Source: Candidatus Melainabacteria bacterium (GTDB lineage: Bacteria; Cyanobacteriota; Vampirovibrionia; Obscuribacterales; Obscuribacteraceae). Taken from it: a stretch of 64,000 nucleotides of DNA. Each line of letters begins with the position of its first letter. Position 1 is the first letter of the stretch. The DNA is taken from positions 62,001 to 126,000 of the forward strand of contig PLXC01000020.1 in assembly GCA_003151275.1 (NCBI GenBank), in the 5' to 3' direction. The translations under genes were made by a program, and so were the position numbers. Positions 54,105-62,452 of the stretch are shown here, in pieces. The notes below the pieces were generated by a model that was given only the letters and a program-made list of their open reading frames with translations, was not told where the DNA came from and did no database searches.

Positions 54105-54701
54105 ATGATTGATCCGCTCTACCTTGTATTCTTTGTCGTATTGCTGCTGATCATGGCGGTCTTGGTGCCTAAGGCACTGCGAGGTCAAACAAGCGAAGCA
54201 GACAGCCTTTTCACAACCGCGCTATTGAAGAAACAGAGCGGCAGCTTAAGCGAAGCAGAATACTATCTTCAAAGAGCCCTGAGCGCTTTCGAAAGCGAGA
54301 AAAGTCCCGACTTCGGCAAAATGTGTGGTTGTCTTGTGGTGCTAGCTGAATGCCTGTCGCGCTCGGAAAAATATGAAGAATCGCGCCAGTTGTATGCGAA
54401 ATTGATTGATCTATGGAACTCTGGAATCAGCAAAGACAATCCAGAAATATATTTGGACATAGATTATCTGGCCTCGACGGCAAACTTCGGCGCCGGAACC
54501 AGTGAGGTTGCGGACTGCTACGCAAAGATCATCCAAGCGAAGAAAAGGGTCTTCGGACAAAATCATCCTGACGTTGCAAACTCCCTCAAAATTTACGCCC
54601 TTTTGCTTAGGCGGCTCGGTCGAGAAGCCGATGCCCAAGAGGCCGAAGGCCAAGCTGCAAATCTTATTGAGAATAAAGAACACAGAGATGGCGGCGCCTA
54701 A
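54105..54701 (+). CDS. Membrane-anchored TPR protein
   Basis: This protein of about 198 residues has an N-terminal membrane helix (LVFFVVLLLIMAVLVP, residues 6-21). TPR-like units follow at about 30-190, including LKKQSGSLSEAEYYLQRAL and VFGQNHPDVANSLKIYALLLRR, the latter of kinesin-light-chain type. It lies on the cytoplasmic or outer face by an N-terminal anchor. A TTG at 54090 could add 5 residues; neither start has a good ribosome-binding site. Confidence 0.83.
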   Translation: MIDPLYLVFFVVLLLIMAVLVPKALRGQTSEADSLFTTALLKKQSGSLSEAEYYLQRALSAFESEKSPDFGKMCGCLVVLAECLSRSEKYEESRQLYAKLIDLWNSGISKDNPEIYLDIDYLASTANFGAGTSEVADCYAKIIQAKKRVFGQNHPDVANSLKIYALLLRRLGREADAQEAEGQAANLIENKEHRDGGA

Positions 54702-54835
54702 AGGTGCTGGCGGACTTCACAGGCCGAACCAGACCTCGGCCCTTGGTAATCAAACCTATTCCCTTGATAGAATTGTCCTTTTGACGGTATCAGTGACACT
54801 GTCCTGACGTTCCTTTTTTAGTCGAGGTTTTTCAA

Positions 54836-56056
54836 ATGAAGTGGGCGTCAGCTTTATCAGGCAATGATTTCCCCGGTGAACGCAAATACGGCGGTGCCAG
54901 GCAATTATTGGCAGAGTGTGCCGAACGGATAAATTTCCAATTGGGAGATGCTGAACCAGACCTAGTGATCGGTTTCGTATCCGCGGACTTTATGGATGAG
55001 TTCGATCACATTCCTGATTTAGTCAAAAAGCATTTGCGGGCTAAAAATTTCATCGGTTGTTCGGCAGGTGGGTTAATTGGCGGTGGTGTCGAAGTCGAAA
55101 GGGAAAAAGGCATTGCCATTACCGCAGCAGTTTTGCCCGATGTCCAGATCAAACTTTTCCACTTTGAAGATCCCGACTTGCCCGATTTAGATTCTGCGCC
55201 TGCCGCCTGGGAGAAATTGGTTGGCGTGGAAAATACCGAAGCACCAAGTTTCATACTTCTGCCCGATCCGTTTACTTTTAAAGTCGACACGCTAATGCAG
55301 GGTCTGGATTACGCTTTTGCTAAATCGGTGAAATTGGGTGGATTGGCAAGCGGCGGCAATCGCGGTGGCATGAACGCACTGTTTTGCGGCGACAAAGTTT
55401 TTCGCACAGGCGCTGTTGGCGCGGCGATCTCCGGAAATGTTGTGCTGGACTCCATTGTCGCACAAGGCTGCCGACCGATCGGTCAGCCAATGAGAGTGAC
55501 GAAATGCCTGAACAATTTTCTGATTGAACTTGATGGTGAACCCGCTGTTCATGTTTTGAAAGCAGCGATTATGAAGCTGTCGCCGACCGATCAGAAACTG
55601 GCCTACAATGCGTTATTTCTCGGTGTGGTGATGGACGAATTTAAGGACGATTTTAAAGCCGGCGATTTCTTAATTCGAAACATTTTGGGAATCGAGCAAA
55701 AGTCAGGCGCTCTCATGGTTGGAGAGGTCCTCCGTAACGAACGCACAGTCCAATTTCACTTGCGCGATGCTGAAACTTCAGACGAGGATTTGCGCGCTAT
55801 GCTCAAGCGATACTTAGAACACCAAAATGGAAATGAGGCTGCTGGTGCCCTGCTTTTTTCATGTCTTGGGCGCGGCAGACACCTCTACGGGCAGCCCAAT
55901 CATGATAGCGACTGCTTTCGCCAATATTTAGGCGAAGTGCCACTTGGGGGCTTCTTCTGCAACGGCGAAATTGGTCCAGTCGGGGGCACCACCTTTTTGC
56001 ATGGCTATACTTCTTCATTTGGAATTTTTCGAGAGAAGGTCGCATATTTCTCTTGA
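54836..56056 (+). CDS. FIST domain sensory protein
   Basis: This 406-residue protein has FIST_N (about 10-220) with IGCSAGGLIGGGVEVE and LLPDPFTFKVDTLMQGLDYAF. FIST_C follows (about 220-385) with LFSCLGRGRHLYGQPNHDS and PLGGFFCNGEIGPVGG. FIST domains are predicted to bind small ligands such as amino acids and often accompany signalling modules. Here it stands alone and soluble, without a kinase or MCP attached. Confidence 0.92.
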   Translation: MKWASALSGNDFPGERKYGGARQLLAECAERINFQLGDAEPDLVIGFVSADFMDEFDHIPDLVKKHLRAKNFIGCSAGGLIGGGVEVEREKGIAITAAVLPDVQIKLFHFEDPDLPDLDSAPAAWEKLVGVENTEAPSFILLPDPFTFKVDTLMQGLDYAFAKSVKLGGLASGGNRGGMNALFCGDKVFRTGAVGAAISGNVVLDSIVAQGCRPIGQPMRVTKCLNNFLIELDGEPAVHVLKAAIMKLSPTDQKLAYNALFLGVVMDEFKDDFKAGDFLIRNILGIEQKSGALMVGEVLRNERTVQFHLRDAETSDEDLRAMLKRYLEHQNGNEAAGALLFSCLGRGRHLYGQPNHDSDCFRQYLGEVPLGGFFCNGEIGPVGGTTFLHGYTSSFGIFREKVAYFS

Positions 56057-56143
56057 ACGCCAAGTCCTAGCGAGCCAATCTATGTCTAAGAAACTCTGGG
56101 CGACGAAACGCTTATAATATTGATACGGCTCTATGGAGTATGT

Positions 56144-56632
56144 ATGCAAAATAAGAGATGGTTTTTGGTTCTTGCTCTCGCTCTGTCGCTGACTGCGCCG
56201 CCGGGCGTAGGCGCTCGACCGATTGCCAAGGCTAGCCGAGCATCCTCTTCTGCACCAGCCGTAAACGGAACTGCGGCGAATACAGCCTACTTGTCCAGAC
56301 TGCGCGGCAAGCTTCTAAACAATTGGAACGTGCCTAATGGCAAAAATCGAGTCATTCTTTCGACTGTTCTAAATGCCGATGGCTCTTTTGGCGATATCTC
56401 GCTCAGCAGCACGCCAAAGAACGCGGATGCAGAAATAGCAGGCAGTGAGGCGTTTGCGAAATCTCAACCACTTGAAGTGTTGCCCAAAGGTGGGCAAGCC
56501 AAACTGATTTTGACATTCGAATCTTCGGCCGATCCTCACGGAGACAGTAATTCAAACGTTTACACTCAAATCGTCCCGGTGCCCGCAGTTAAAGCGGCGA
56601 CTCCAGCCGCTGAGACCCAGCCAGCAAAATGA
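56144..56632 (+). CDS. Exported TonB/TolA C-terminal-like protein
   Basis: This protein of about 162 residues has a signal peptide (WFLVLALALSLTAPPGVGA) and a domain at about 45-130 that resembles TonB/TolA C-termini: AYLSRLRGKLLNNWNVPNGKNRVILS and a strand with NADGSFGDISL. The tail is Ala/Pro-rich. The ATG at 56144 has GGAG 5 bases upstream; a TTG at 56120 is less likely. A TATAAT box lies at 56113-56118. It may link envelope proteins; no TonB partner genes are near. Confidence 0.8.
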   Translation: MQNKRWFLVLALALSLTAPPGVGARPIAKASRASSSAPAVNGTAANTAYLSRLRGKLLNNWNVPNGKNRVILSTVLNADGSFGDISLSSTPKNADAEIAGSEAFAKSQPLEVLPKGGQAKLILTFESSADPHGDSNSNVYTQIVPVPAVKAATPAAETQPAK

Positions 56633-56730
56633 TCTGCAGTCGTCTTTGCTTGAGTCCTTAGTTCGGAGTATATTGTCTGTCTGAATCGAAGACACTGGAA
56701 TTATTTTCACGTATTTGGCTTGTCCTAATT

Positions 56731-58311
56731 ATGGTTAGTGTAGTAACGCTGATGAACAACTTTATCAGTAGAGCCAGTCTAAACTTTTCACAAAAGCGCC
56801 AACCCACTTTTGCTGGGACTTGGTACGAATCCGATGCCAAGAAATTGCGCTCACAGTTGGATTCATATTTACTCAAGGCTAAAGAAACAATGATTCAAAA
56901 GCCTGTGGAAACTGGCTTTGAGAGTAATGCGAAACCCTTTCAACCGCTCTTGGCCATTGTGGTACCACATGCGGGGTACATGTTTTCGGGCCAGACGGCC
57001 GCGTATGCCTACCAGCAAGCAAAACAACAAAATCCGAAACGCGTCTTTCTGCTTGGACCGAGTCACTACATCGGATTTGAAGGCGCTGCACTGCCTTCTG
57101 AGTCTGTTTTTGCAACACCGCTGGGTGATTTGCCAGTGGATAGGGAAGTGATCCAGGAGTTGTCTGACTTTTCATTGTTTAGACAGTCGAGCGAGATCCA
57201 TAAGCGTGAACATTCACTTGAGATGCAATTGCCATTTATCAAGGAAGCTTTCGGTGATGTAAAGATCGTGCCAATAATAGTTGGTACGTTGTCAGACGAA
57301 ATGGAAGTTCAACTAATGGCGCAGATATTGCGCCGCTACCTGGGCGAGGATGATCTGCTTGTCGTCAGTTCGGATTTTACGCACTATGGTCCACGCTACG
57401 AGTATGAGCCCTTTCAAACCGACTTAAAGGCAAATATTCGCAAATTGGATGGCGAAGCTTTTCAACATCTCAGCAAGCGAGATTTACAAGGATTTCTCAA
57501 TTTCAAGCATCGCACTAATGACACCATATGCGGTTTCTACCCATGTTCAGTTTTGCTGGCATTGCTACCGGAGGAATCTTTCGGAAGCTTGCTTCACTAT
57601 GGAACTTCGCAAGACACGCTTGTTGAGGATGATCGAAACTCAGTGTCATATCTTGCCCTGGCATTTTCCAGCCCAAAGCAACAAGGTTGGTTTAATAAAG
57701 ACGAGGTTGCCTCCGGCACTCAGCTGTTAGATGCCGATAAAAGCAACTTACTAAAAGTCGCCAGACTTACGCTGGAAAGCGTTGTGCGGAACAATCGACG
57801 CCCGAGCGACGATGAACTTAAATTTGCCAATAGTCAATTGACCAAAAAGAATATGGGTGCGTTTGTCACTTTGTACAAAATCAATGCGCATGATCCCTCT
57901 CAAAAAGAATTGCGGGGCTGCGTTGGTTATATCTGGCCAGTGAAGCCACTCCATCAGGCAATCGTAGACAATACGATCGGATCATGTTCGCGTGATTACC
58001 GTTTTCATCCGGTCACTCAGTCTGAATTGAACGACATTGAAATTGATATCAACGTGCTTACTGCTCCCAAAAGAGTCGCTAGTTATAAGGAAATCGTCGT
58101 GGGACGAGACGGCGTGGTCATGTACAAGGATGGTAAGCAGGCCGTTTTTCTACCGTCTGTGGCCACGGAGTTTGGCTGGGACCTGCCTGAACTTTTGACT
58201 CAGCTTTCGCTCAAGGCCGGACTGTCAGGGGATGCCTGGAAACAATCGGCGCGATTCGATATATTCCAGTCTCAATCTTTTGCAGAAAAATTGAATAACG
58301 GTAAATTCTGA
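56731..58311 (+). CDS. MEMO1-AMMECR1 fusion (AmmeMemoRadiSam system proteins B and A)
   Basis: This 526-residue protein joins two families. Residues 25-310 match MEMO: TFAGTWYESDAKKL, AIVVPHAGYMFSGQTAAYAY, GPSHYIGFEG and REHSLEMQLPF, with the His and Asp metal-site residues present. Residues 335-526 match AMMECR1: LRGCVGYIWPVKPLHQAIVDN, RDYRFHPVT and GRDGVVMYKDGKQAVFLPSVA. In many prokaryotes these are separate genes next to a radical SAM gene, which is not visible here. The reaction is not established. Confidence 0.93.
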   Translation: MVSVVTLMNNFISRASLNFSQKRQPTFAGTWYESDAKKLRSQLDSYLLKAKETMIQKPVETGFESNAKPFQPLLAIVVPHAGYMFSGQTAAYAYQQAKQQNPKRVFLLGPSHYIGFEGAALPSESVFATPLGDLPVDREVIQELSDFSLFRQSSEIHKREHSLEMQLPFIKEAFGDVKIVPIIVGTLSDEMEVQLMAQILRRYLGEDDLLVVSSDFTHYGPRYEYEPFQTDLKANIRKLDGEAFQHLSKRDLQGFLNFKHRTNDTICGFYPCSVLLALLPEESFGSLLHYGTSQDTLVEDDRNSVSYLALAFSSPKQQGWFNKDEVASGTQLLDADKSNLLKVARLTLESVVRNNRRPSDDELKFANSQLTKKNMGAFVTLYKINAHDPSQKELRGCVGYIWPVKPLHQAIVDNTIGSCSRDYRFHPVTQSELNDIEIDINVLTAPKRVASYKEIVVGRDGVVMYKDGKQAVFLPSVATEFGWDLPELLTQLSLKAGLSGDAWKQSARFDIFQSQSFAEKLNNGKF

Positions 58312-58327
58312 ACAATGAGAAATTTGC

Positions 58328-58891
58328 TTAAGTGTAAGCGATTAGTAAATGCTGAAGCATCACTTGCACGACAGTGAAGAGCAGGAAGACGAATGTATGA
58401 TCCTGGCTGGCAAATCTTGTTAGTTCCGCTTCAATACTGGGGATCGTGCGAGATTTTTGGTCGACGGTAAGAAAACTTATGGGCAAGACAACACGTGGAT
58501 TTGAGCGCCACAAGCCGTAGCTAAAGAGCTCTTCGCTGTTCGTGTCGATCACGGCAAATCTGAAACCTGGTATGGAGAGCTTTTTGCATTGCTCTGTGAT
58601 CACTGCTGCTAGTTCCGGGTTGTCCTTGGCCACTTCTTCTAACTGCATGAACCTGGCTTTGAAATAACGAGATTCCGCCCAATCCATCACCAACGGCAGA
58701 ACCATTATGAAAAGGACGTTCCAGCACAAGGTCAAAATTGCAGCGCCACGAGCTCCCAGTTCATGTTGTTGAACCATTTGCGCTACCGGAACAGTAAACA
58801 GAAGTCCTGCGATTAGCGTCGCTAAATAATAAACTTTCAAAATGCGCGAAGGTCGCATGGATTGTATCCCACGAGAAACGGCTGCTTGCAA
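58328..58891 (-). CDS. M48/HtpX-like membrane protein lacking the zinc motif
   Basis: This 187-residue protein has two N-terminal membrane helices (about 19-45 and 50-68) and a segment FSYGLWRSNPRVVLPISFL that matches the region just before the active site of M48 proteases. Where HExxH should follow, the sequence reads IEAELTRFASQDHTFVFLLF. The zinc ligands are therefore gone and the protein ends soon after a third helix. It is an inactive relative or a truncated gene. It is intact as an open frame. Confidence 0.72.
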   Translation of the reverse strand: MQAAVSRGIQSMRPSRILKVYYLATLIAGLLFTVPVAQMVQQHELGARGAAILTLCWNVLFIMVLPLVMDWAESRYFKARFMQLEEVAKDNPELAAVITEQCKKLSIPGFRFAVIDTNSEELFSYGLWRSNPRVVLPISFLTVDQKSRTIPSIEAELTRFASQDHTFVFLLFTVVQVMLQHLLIAYT

Positions 58892-59130
58892 ACGATCAGA
58901 CCAGGTTGTATCTGTATTGTTCCCCGGCTTTTTTGACTCAAACTTGTTGACAACTGCGCCCTTCGCGAGCTTATTTAAATCTTTCCTGCCTGTTCAATCA
59001 AGCCGTCTAGCAGCACGTTTCACTCACCAGCTGGCCACGCCGAGCTTTCCTCCAGTTCCGATCGAAGGGTTGAAGGCGCCGACGCGCTTAAAGCGGGCAT
59101 AGAGAATTTAGAAATCTGACAGAGGTCCTA

Positions 59131-59472
59131 ATGTCCCCAAACGTTTCTCTTGCGGAATATCAGCTGTTCATCACTTCGCGATTGCGTTCTTTTGAGCAAA
59201 AGCGTGCCCTGAACGACCCTGAGAAGCTTCGGCAACTGCAGATGACGCCCGACGCCATGTTGCTGCGCAAATGGCTCTTAATCGTTTCCTGCGTGGGCTT
59301 TCCAATTACATTTGTAGTTCTATTCTTGATCGGCATCATCTCTCCGCATCTCCCTCCGTTTATCAGTCAATTCCTCTGGATTTTAGGAAAAGGGGCGATG
59401 GGGATCACTTTTCTGATTTTTTTGCTCGCTATATATTTGACTCTTCAGAAGAGCGACCAGGACGGGCGGTGA
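59131..59472 (+). CDS. Small hypothetical membrane protein
   Basis: This 113-residue protein has a charged helical N-terminus (residues 1-45, TSRLRSFEQKRALNDPEKLRQ) and two membrane helices (about 48-68 and 78-104). I do not recognise the family. It lies 6 bp before the glutamine-synthetase-like gene on the same strand, so the two are probably co-transcribed. AGAGGT lies 7 bases before the ATG. Confidence 0.75.
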   Translation: MSPNVSLAEYQLFITSRLRSFEQKRALNDPEKLRQLQMTPDAMLLRKWLLIVSCVGFPITFVVLFLIGIISPHLPPFISQFLWILGKGAMGITFLIFLLAIYLTLQKSDQDGR

Positions 59473-59478
59473 ACTTCG

Positions 59479-60825
59479 ATGATCTTGAAAAGCGCTGACG
59501 AAATAGTCACACTCGCTCAAAAGTCAGCGATATCTCTGGTTCGTTTTTTGTTTTGCGATACGACCAGCATCATTCGCGGCAAGTGCACTCGCACTGACAA
59601 ACTCAAAGAACGAATTGAATCCGGTATAGGTTTGGTCAAGGGCACAATGGCTCTGAACATTTTGGATCAACTTCAAACTGATACCGGCCTTGGTGCAGTA
59701 GGGGAAGTCAGGTTGATTCCTGATCTGGAGACATGGGCCGTGCTGCCTTATTCTGAACGATCAGCAGCTCTAATTTGCGATATGCAGGAGCTGGATCATA
59801 AGCCGTGGGACCACTGTCCTCGTAGTCTGCTTAAAAGGGTGGTTGAAGACGCGAAAACAGCAGGTTACAGCTTCCAAATCGCGTTCGAACCTGAATTTAT
59901 CCTTGGTAGCTTTGAAAACGGTGAATACAAGCCAATCGATCGCAGCATGTGTTTTTCGACGGATGGTATGAATCGGTCTTCAAAATTTATCAATAGATTC
60001 GTGGACTCACTTGAACGGCAGGGAATAGAGGTTGAGCAGTATTATCCAGAACTTGGACCAGGTCAGCATGAACTGAGTATCCGCCACACCTCTCCCTTAA
60101 AGGCGTGTGATCGCCAGATTTATTACCGCGAAACGTTGCGTGGTGTTGCACTCGAACATAATTTGGATGCCATGATTGCGCCGAAGCCATTTGAGGATCA
60201 GCCTGGCAATGGCTGCCATCTGCACTTATCGGCCTGGGACATTTATCAGGAACGTAACTTGTTTTGGGCTGAGAATGGTTTGAGTGATTTCGGTAGATTT
60301 TTCGTAGCTGGTATTTTGCAACACTTACCGGCTTTGGTGGCGCTGACATGCCCTTCGGTTAATTCATACCGGCGACTGCGCCCACGGGCCTGGAGTTCTG
60401 CATATACCTGCTGGGGATTTGAGAATCGAGAAGCTGCCGTGCGAGTTCCTTCGGTTTATTGGGGACAGGAGATGGCCACCTCAAACATCGAGCTCAAATG
60501 TGTAGACAGCTCGTGCAATCCGTACGTGGCACTGGCGGCAGTGATTGCTTGCGGCTTGGACGGTGTTAAGCGTCAGTTGACCCTTCCGCCACCGGTAGAT
60601 GTCGATCCAAGCACATTTTCAGCGGACGAAATGATCGAGCGGAAAATTGAAAGGTTGCCATCGACCCTTCAAGAAGCGCTAATTGAGCTTGAGGAAGATG
60701 AGATGCTTATGACTGTGCTGGGAAAATTTGGGCAAACTTTTATCACTGTGAAGACTTCAGAATGTGGTGCCTTTGCCGGGGCGAATACGGATTTTGAATT
60801 GAGTCAGCACCGCACACGGTTCTAA
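59479..60825 (+). CDS. Glutamine-synthetase-like ligase (GSI/FluG-type)
   Basis: This 448-residue protein matches the type I glutamine synthetase superfamily. It has an N-terminal beta-grasp, the metal-site Glu in FEPEFIL (near residue 138), ELGPGQHELSI, PGNGCHLHLSAWD (GSGMHxH position) and NSYRRLRPRAW...NREAAVRVP. Key changes from true GlnA, such as C for M in GNGCH, and the following amidohydrolase suggest a FluG/NodGS- or gamma-glutamyl-amine-ligase-like role. The adenylylation Tyr site of GlnA is not evident. Confidence 0.88.
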   Translation: MILKSADEIVTLAQKSAISLVRFLFCDTTSIIRGKCTRTDKLKERIESGIGLVKGTMALNILDQLQTDTGLGAVGEVRLIPDLETWAVLPYSERSAALICDMQELDHKPWDHCPRSLLKRVVEDAKTAGYSFQIAFEPEFILGSFENGEYKPIDRSMCFSTDGMNRSSKFINRFVDSLERQGIEVEQYYPELGPGQHELSIRHTSPLKACDRQIYYRETLRGVALEHNLDAMIAPKPFEDQPGNGCHLHLSAWDIYQERNLFWAENGLSDFGRFFVAGILQHLPALVALTCPSVNSYRRLRPRAWSSAYTCWGFENREAAVRVPSVYWGQEMATSNIELKCVDSSCNPYVALAAVIACGLDGVKRQLTLPPPVDVDPSTFSADEMIERKIERLPSTLQEALIELEEDEMLMTVLGKFGQTFITVKTSECGAFAGANTDFELSQHRTRF

Positions 60826-60827
60826 AG

Positions 60828-61964
60828 ATGATTAATCTGAGCCGAATTATTCTTATCGATCACCATGCCCATTCCTTACTAACCGATTTTTCTCAGCTTG
60901 ACGCAATCGGATTTCGGCAGGCATTTAGCGAAACCAAATCTCTCTCTATGCTGCAGTCGCATGCGCAACATTCGATTCACTATATCCATATGCTCCGGGA
61001 ACTGAGCGAATATTTGGACATGGAGGAAGATGAAGAAAAAATTCTTGAGATGCGCAGTCGTTTGGGAAAAACTAATTATGTACGGATGCTTTTTGATCAT
61101 GCATCGATCGGTGGATCCATTATAGATGCCGGTTTCCGTAAAGATGACATGCTCAGCTTGGAAAAGCTTTCAATTCTATGTGGTCGGCCAATTTATCAAT
61201 GCATTCGCATCGAGTCTGTGATTGAAGACTGTCTAAAAAATGCGCATTCCTTTGATGAAATGCACAGTGATTTCGCAGAAGGCCTGAACAATCCGAGTGG
61301 ACCTAAAGTAGTGGCATTTAAAACTATAGCCGCTTATCGTGGTGGCTTGGAAATTGATCAGTGGGACGTTAATGCTGCCCGAACAAATTTTAGCGAACTG
61401 AAGACTTTGAGCATACAGGCAGGCACAGTGAGGATTACGAAGAGCCCGTTATATCATTTTTTACTGAGTGAAGCATTTGAAATCGCTCAAACCGAAAATG
61501 TGCCCGTGCAGATCCACTGTGGACTCGGCGACGCTGATGGGGATTTAAGGGAGACCAACCCATGGTGTTTTCGCACACTTCTGGAGCGAAGAAAATTTTC
61601 AAAAGTCAATTTCGTTTTCTTGCATTGCTATCCATATGTGCGTGAAGCGGCTCTGCTGGCCTCGCTCTATAACAACGTTTACATCGATCTCTCGCTAGCG
61701 GTCTCCCTGATATCCCCGCAAGCAGGAACAATGTTTGCCGATGCGCTTTCGGTTGCACCATCCACTAAAATTTTGGTCGCTACGGATGGTCACAGCATTC
61801 CAGAAACCTATTGGTACGCCTCGCATTCGGCTCGCAGAGCCTTGTCATCTGTTCTTTCATCCTTAATTGGCAACGGTTATGTTAATGAAAACCAAGCTAT
61901 GACGATCGCTGATCGATTATTTCACAAGAACGCGCAGGACCTATATAGACTCTCGGACATATAG
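60828..61964 (+). CDS. Amidohydrolase-2 family protein, FluG N-terminal-like
   Basis: This 378-residue TIM-barrel metal enzyme has the opening metal motif IDHHAHSL (HxH), PVQIHCGLGDADGDL, VFLHCYPYVREAA and the catalytic Asp in VATDGHSIPETYW. This order matches the amidohydrolase half of FluG and of plant nodulin/GS fusions. It begins 2 bp after the GS-like gene, so the two halves of a FluG-like protein are present as adjacent genes, in reverse order. It probably hydrolyses an amide or a decarboxylation-type substrate. Confidence 0.88.
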   Translation: MINLSRIILIDHHAHSLLTDFSQLDAIGFRQAFSETKSLSMLQSHAQHSIHYIHMLRELSEYLDMEEDEEKILEMRSRLGKTNYVRMLFDHASIGGSIIDAGFRKDDMLSLEKLSILCGRPIYQCIRIESVIEDCLKNAHSFDEMHSDFAEGLNNPSGPKVVAFKTIAAYRGGLEIDQWDVNAARTNFSELKTLSIQAGTVRITKSPLYHFLLSEAFEIAQTENVPVQIHCGLGDADGDLRETNPWCFRTLLERRKFSKVNFVFLHCYPYVREAALLASLYNNVYIDLSLAVSLISPQAGTMFADALSVAPSTKILVATDGHSIPETYWYASHSARRALSSVLSSLIGNGYVNENQAMTIADRLFHKNAQDLYRLSDI

Positions 61965-62088
61965 CTGTCGCTAGCGCCCAGCTGCCCGAGGGGGCGATTT
62001 TATGAACTGTTATCTTCACGGCAACTTCTGGCCAACATCCGAGTCTTTAATTCCAGCTGTATTTGATATCTAAACAAGGAGTTTTAAA

Positions 62089-62181
62089 ATGGTTATTTTT
62101 TGGCTTCCGAGCATTCTTTTGAGCATTGTCCTAAGTGTCGGACTAACTGTTTTGCTTAACGGTTTATTCAAACGATCGTAA
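62089..62181 (+). CDS. 30-residue single-helix membrane microprotein
   Basis: This short frame, ATG to TAA, encodes 30 residues: a start MVIFW, one hydrophobic helix (about residues 3-27) and a basic end FKRS. AAGGAG lies 9 bases upstream with good spacing, the best evidence that it is translated. It lies in the 488-bp gap between the amidohydrolase gene and ubiB. Its layout matches known bacterial small membrane proteins, but I do not recognise the family. Confidence 0.6.
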   Translation: MVIFWLPSILLSIVLSVGLTVLLNGLFKRS

Positions 62182-62237
62182 CGGTTGTACGTCCACGCTA
62201 TGCGCTAATTGTGCAGGGACCAAGATCTCTTTATTTT

Positions 62238-62369
62238 GGGACTGGGGAAATTTTTCCTCGGTCCCAGTTCGGTATCTAGTTCTTCCACGTCTTTTCGAGC
62301 GCATTTGGTTTTAGCGTAGAGAGTATTCTGCATGGAAATCCCCGCTGCAAACAGCAGCTGTAGGGATTA
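62238..62369. other. Two intergenic hairpins downstream of the microprotein
   Basis: One hairpin spans 62238-62265 (GGGACTGGGGAA with TTCCTCGGTCCC, two G-U pairs). The other spans 62338-62369 (AATCCC/GGGATT outer stem and GCTGC/GCAGC inner stem). Neither is followed by a T run on either strand, so they are not obvious terminators. They could be part of a structured 3' region or a small RNA. Confidence 0.35.
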
Positions 62370-62452
62370 GGGCAGCTGCGAGTTTAGAACAGATGACGGA
62401 TCAGGCAATCCTTTGGCGGACATCTGCATCTGACACTCATACTGTTGAGGCG

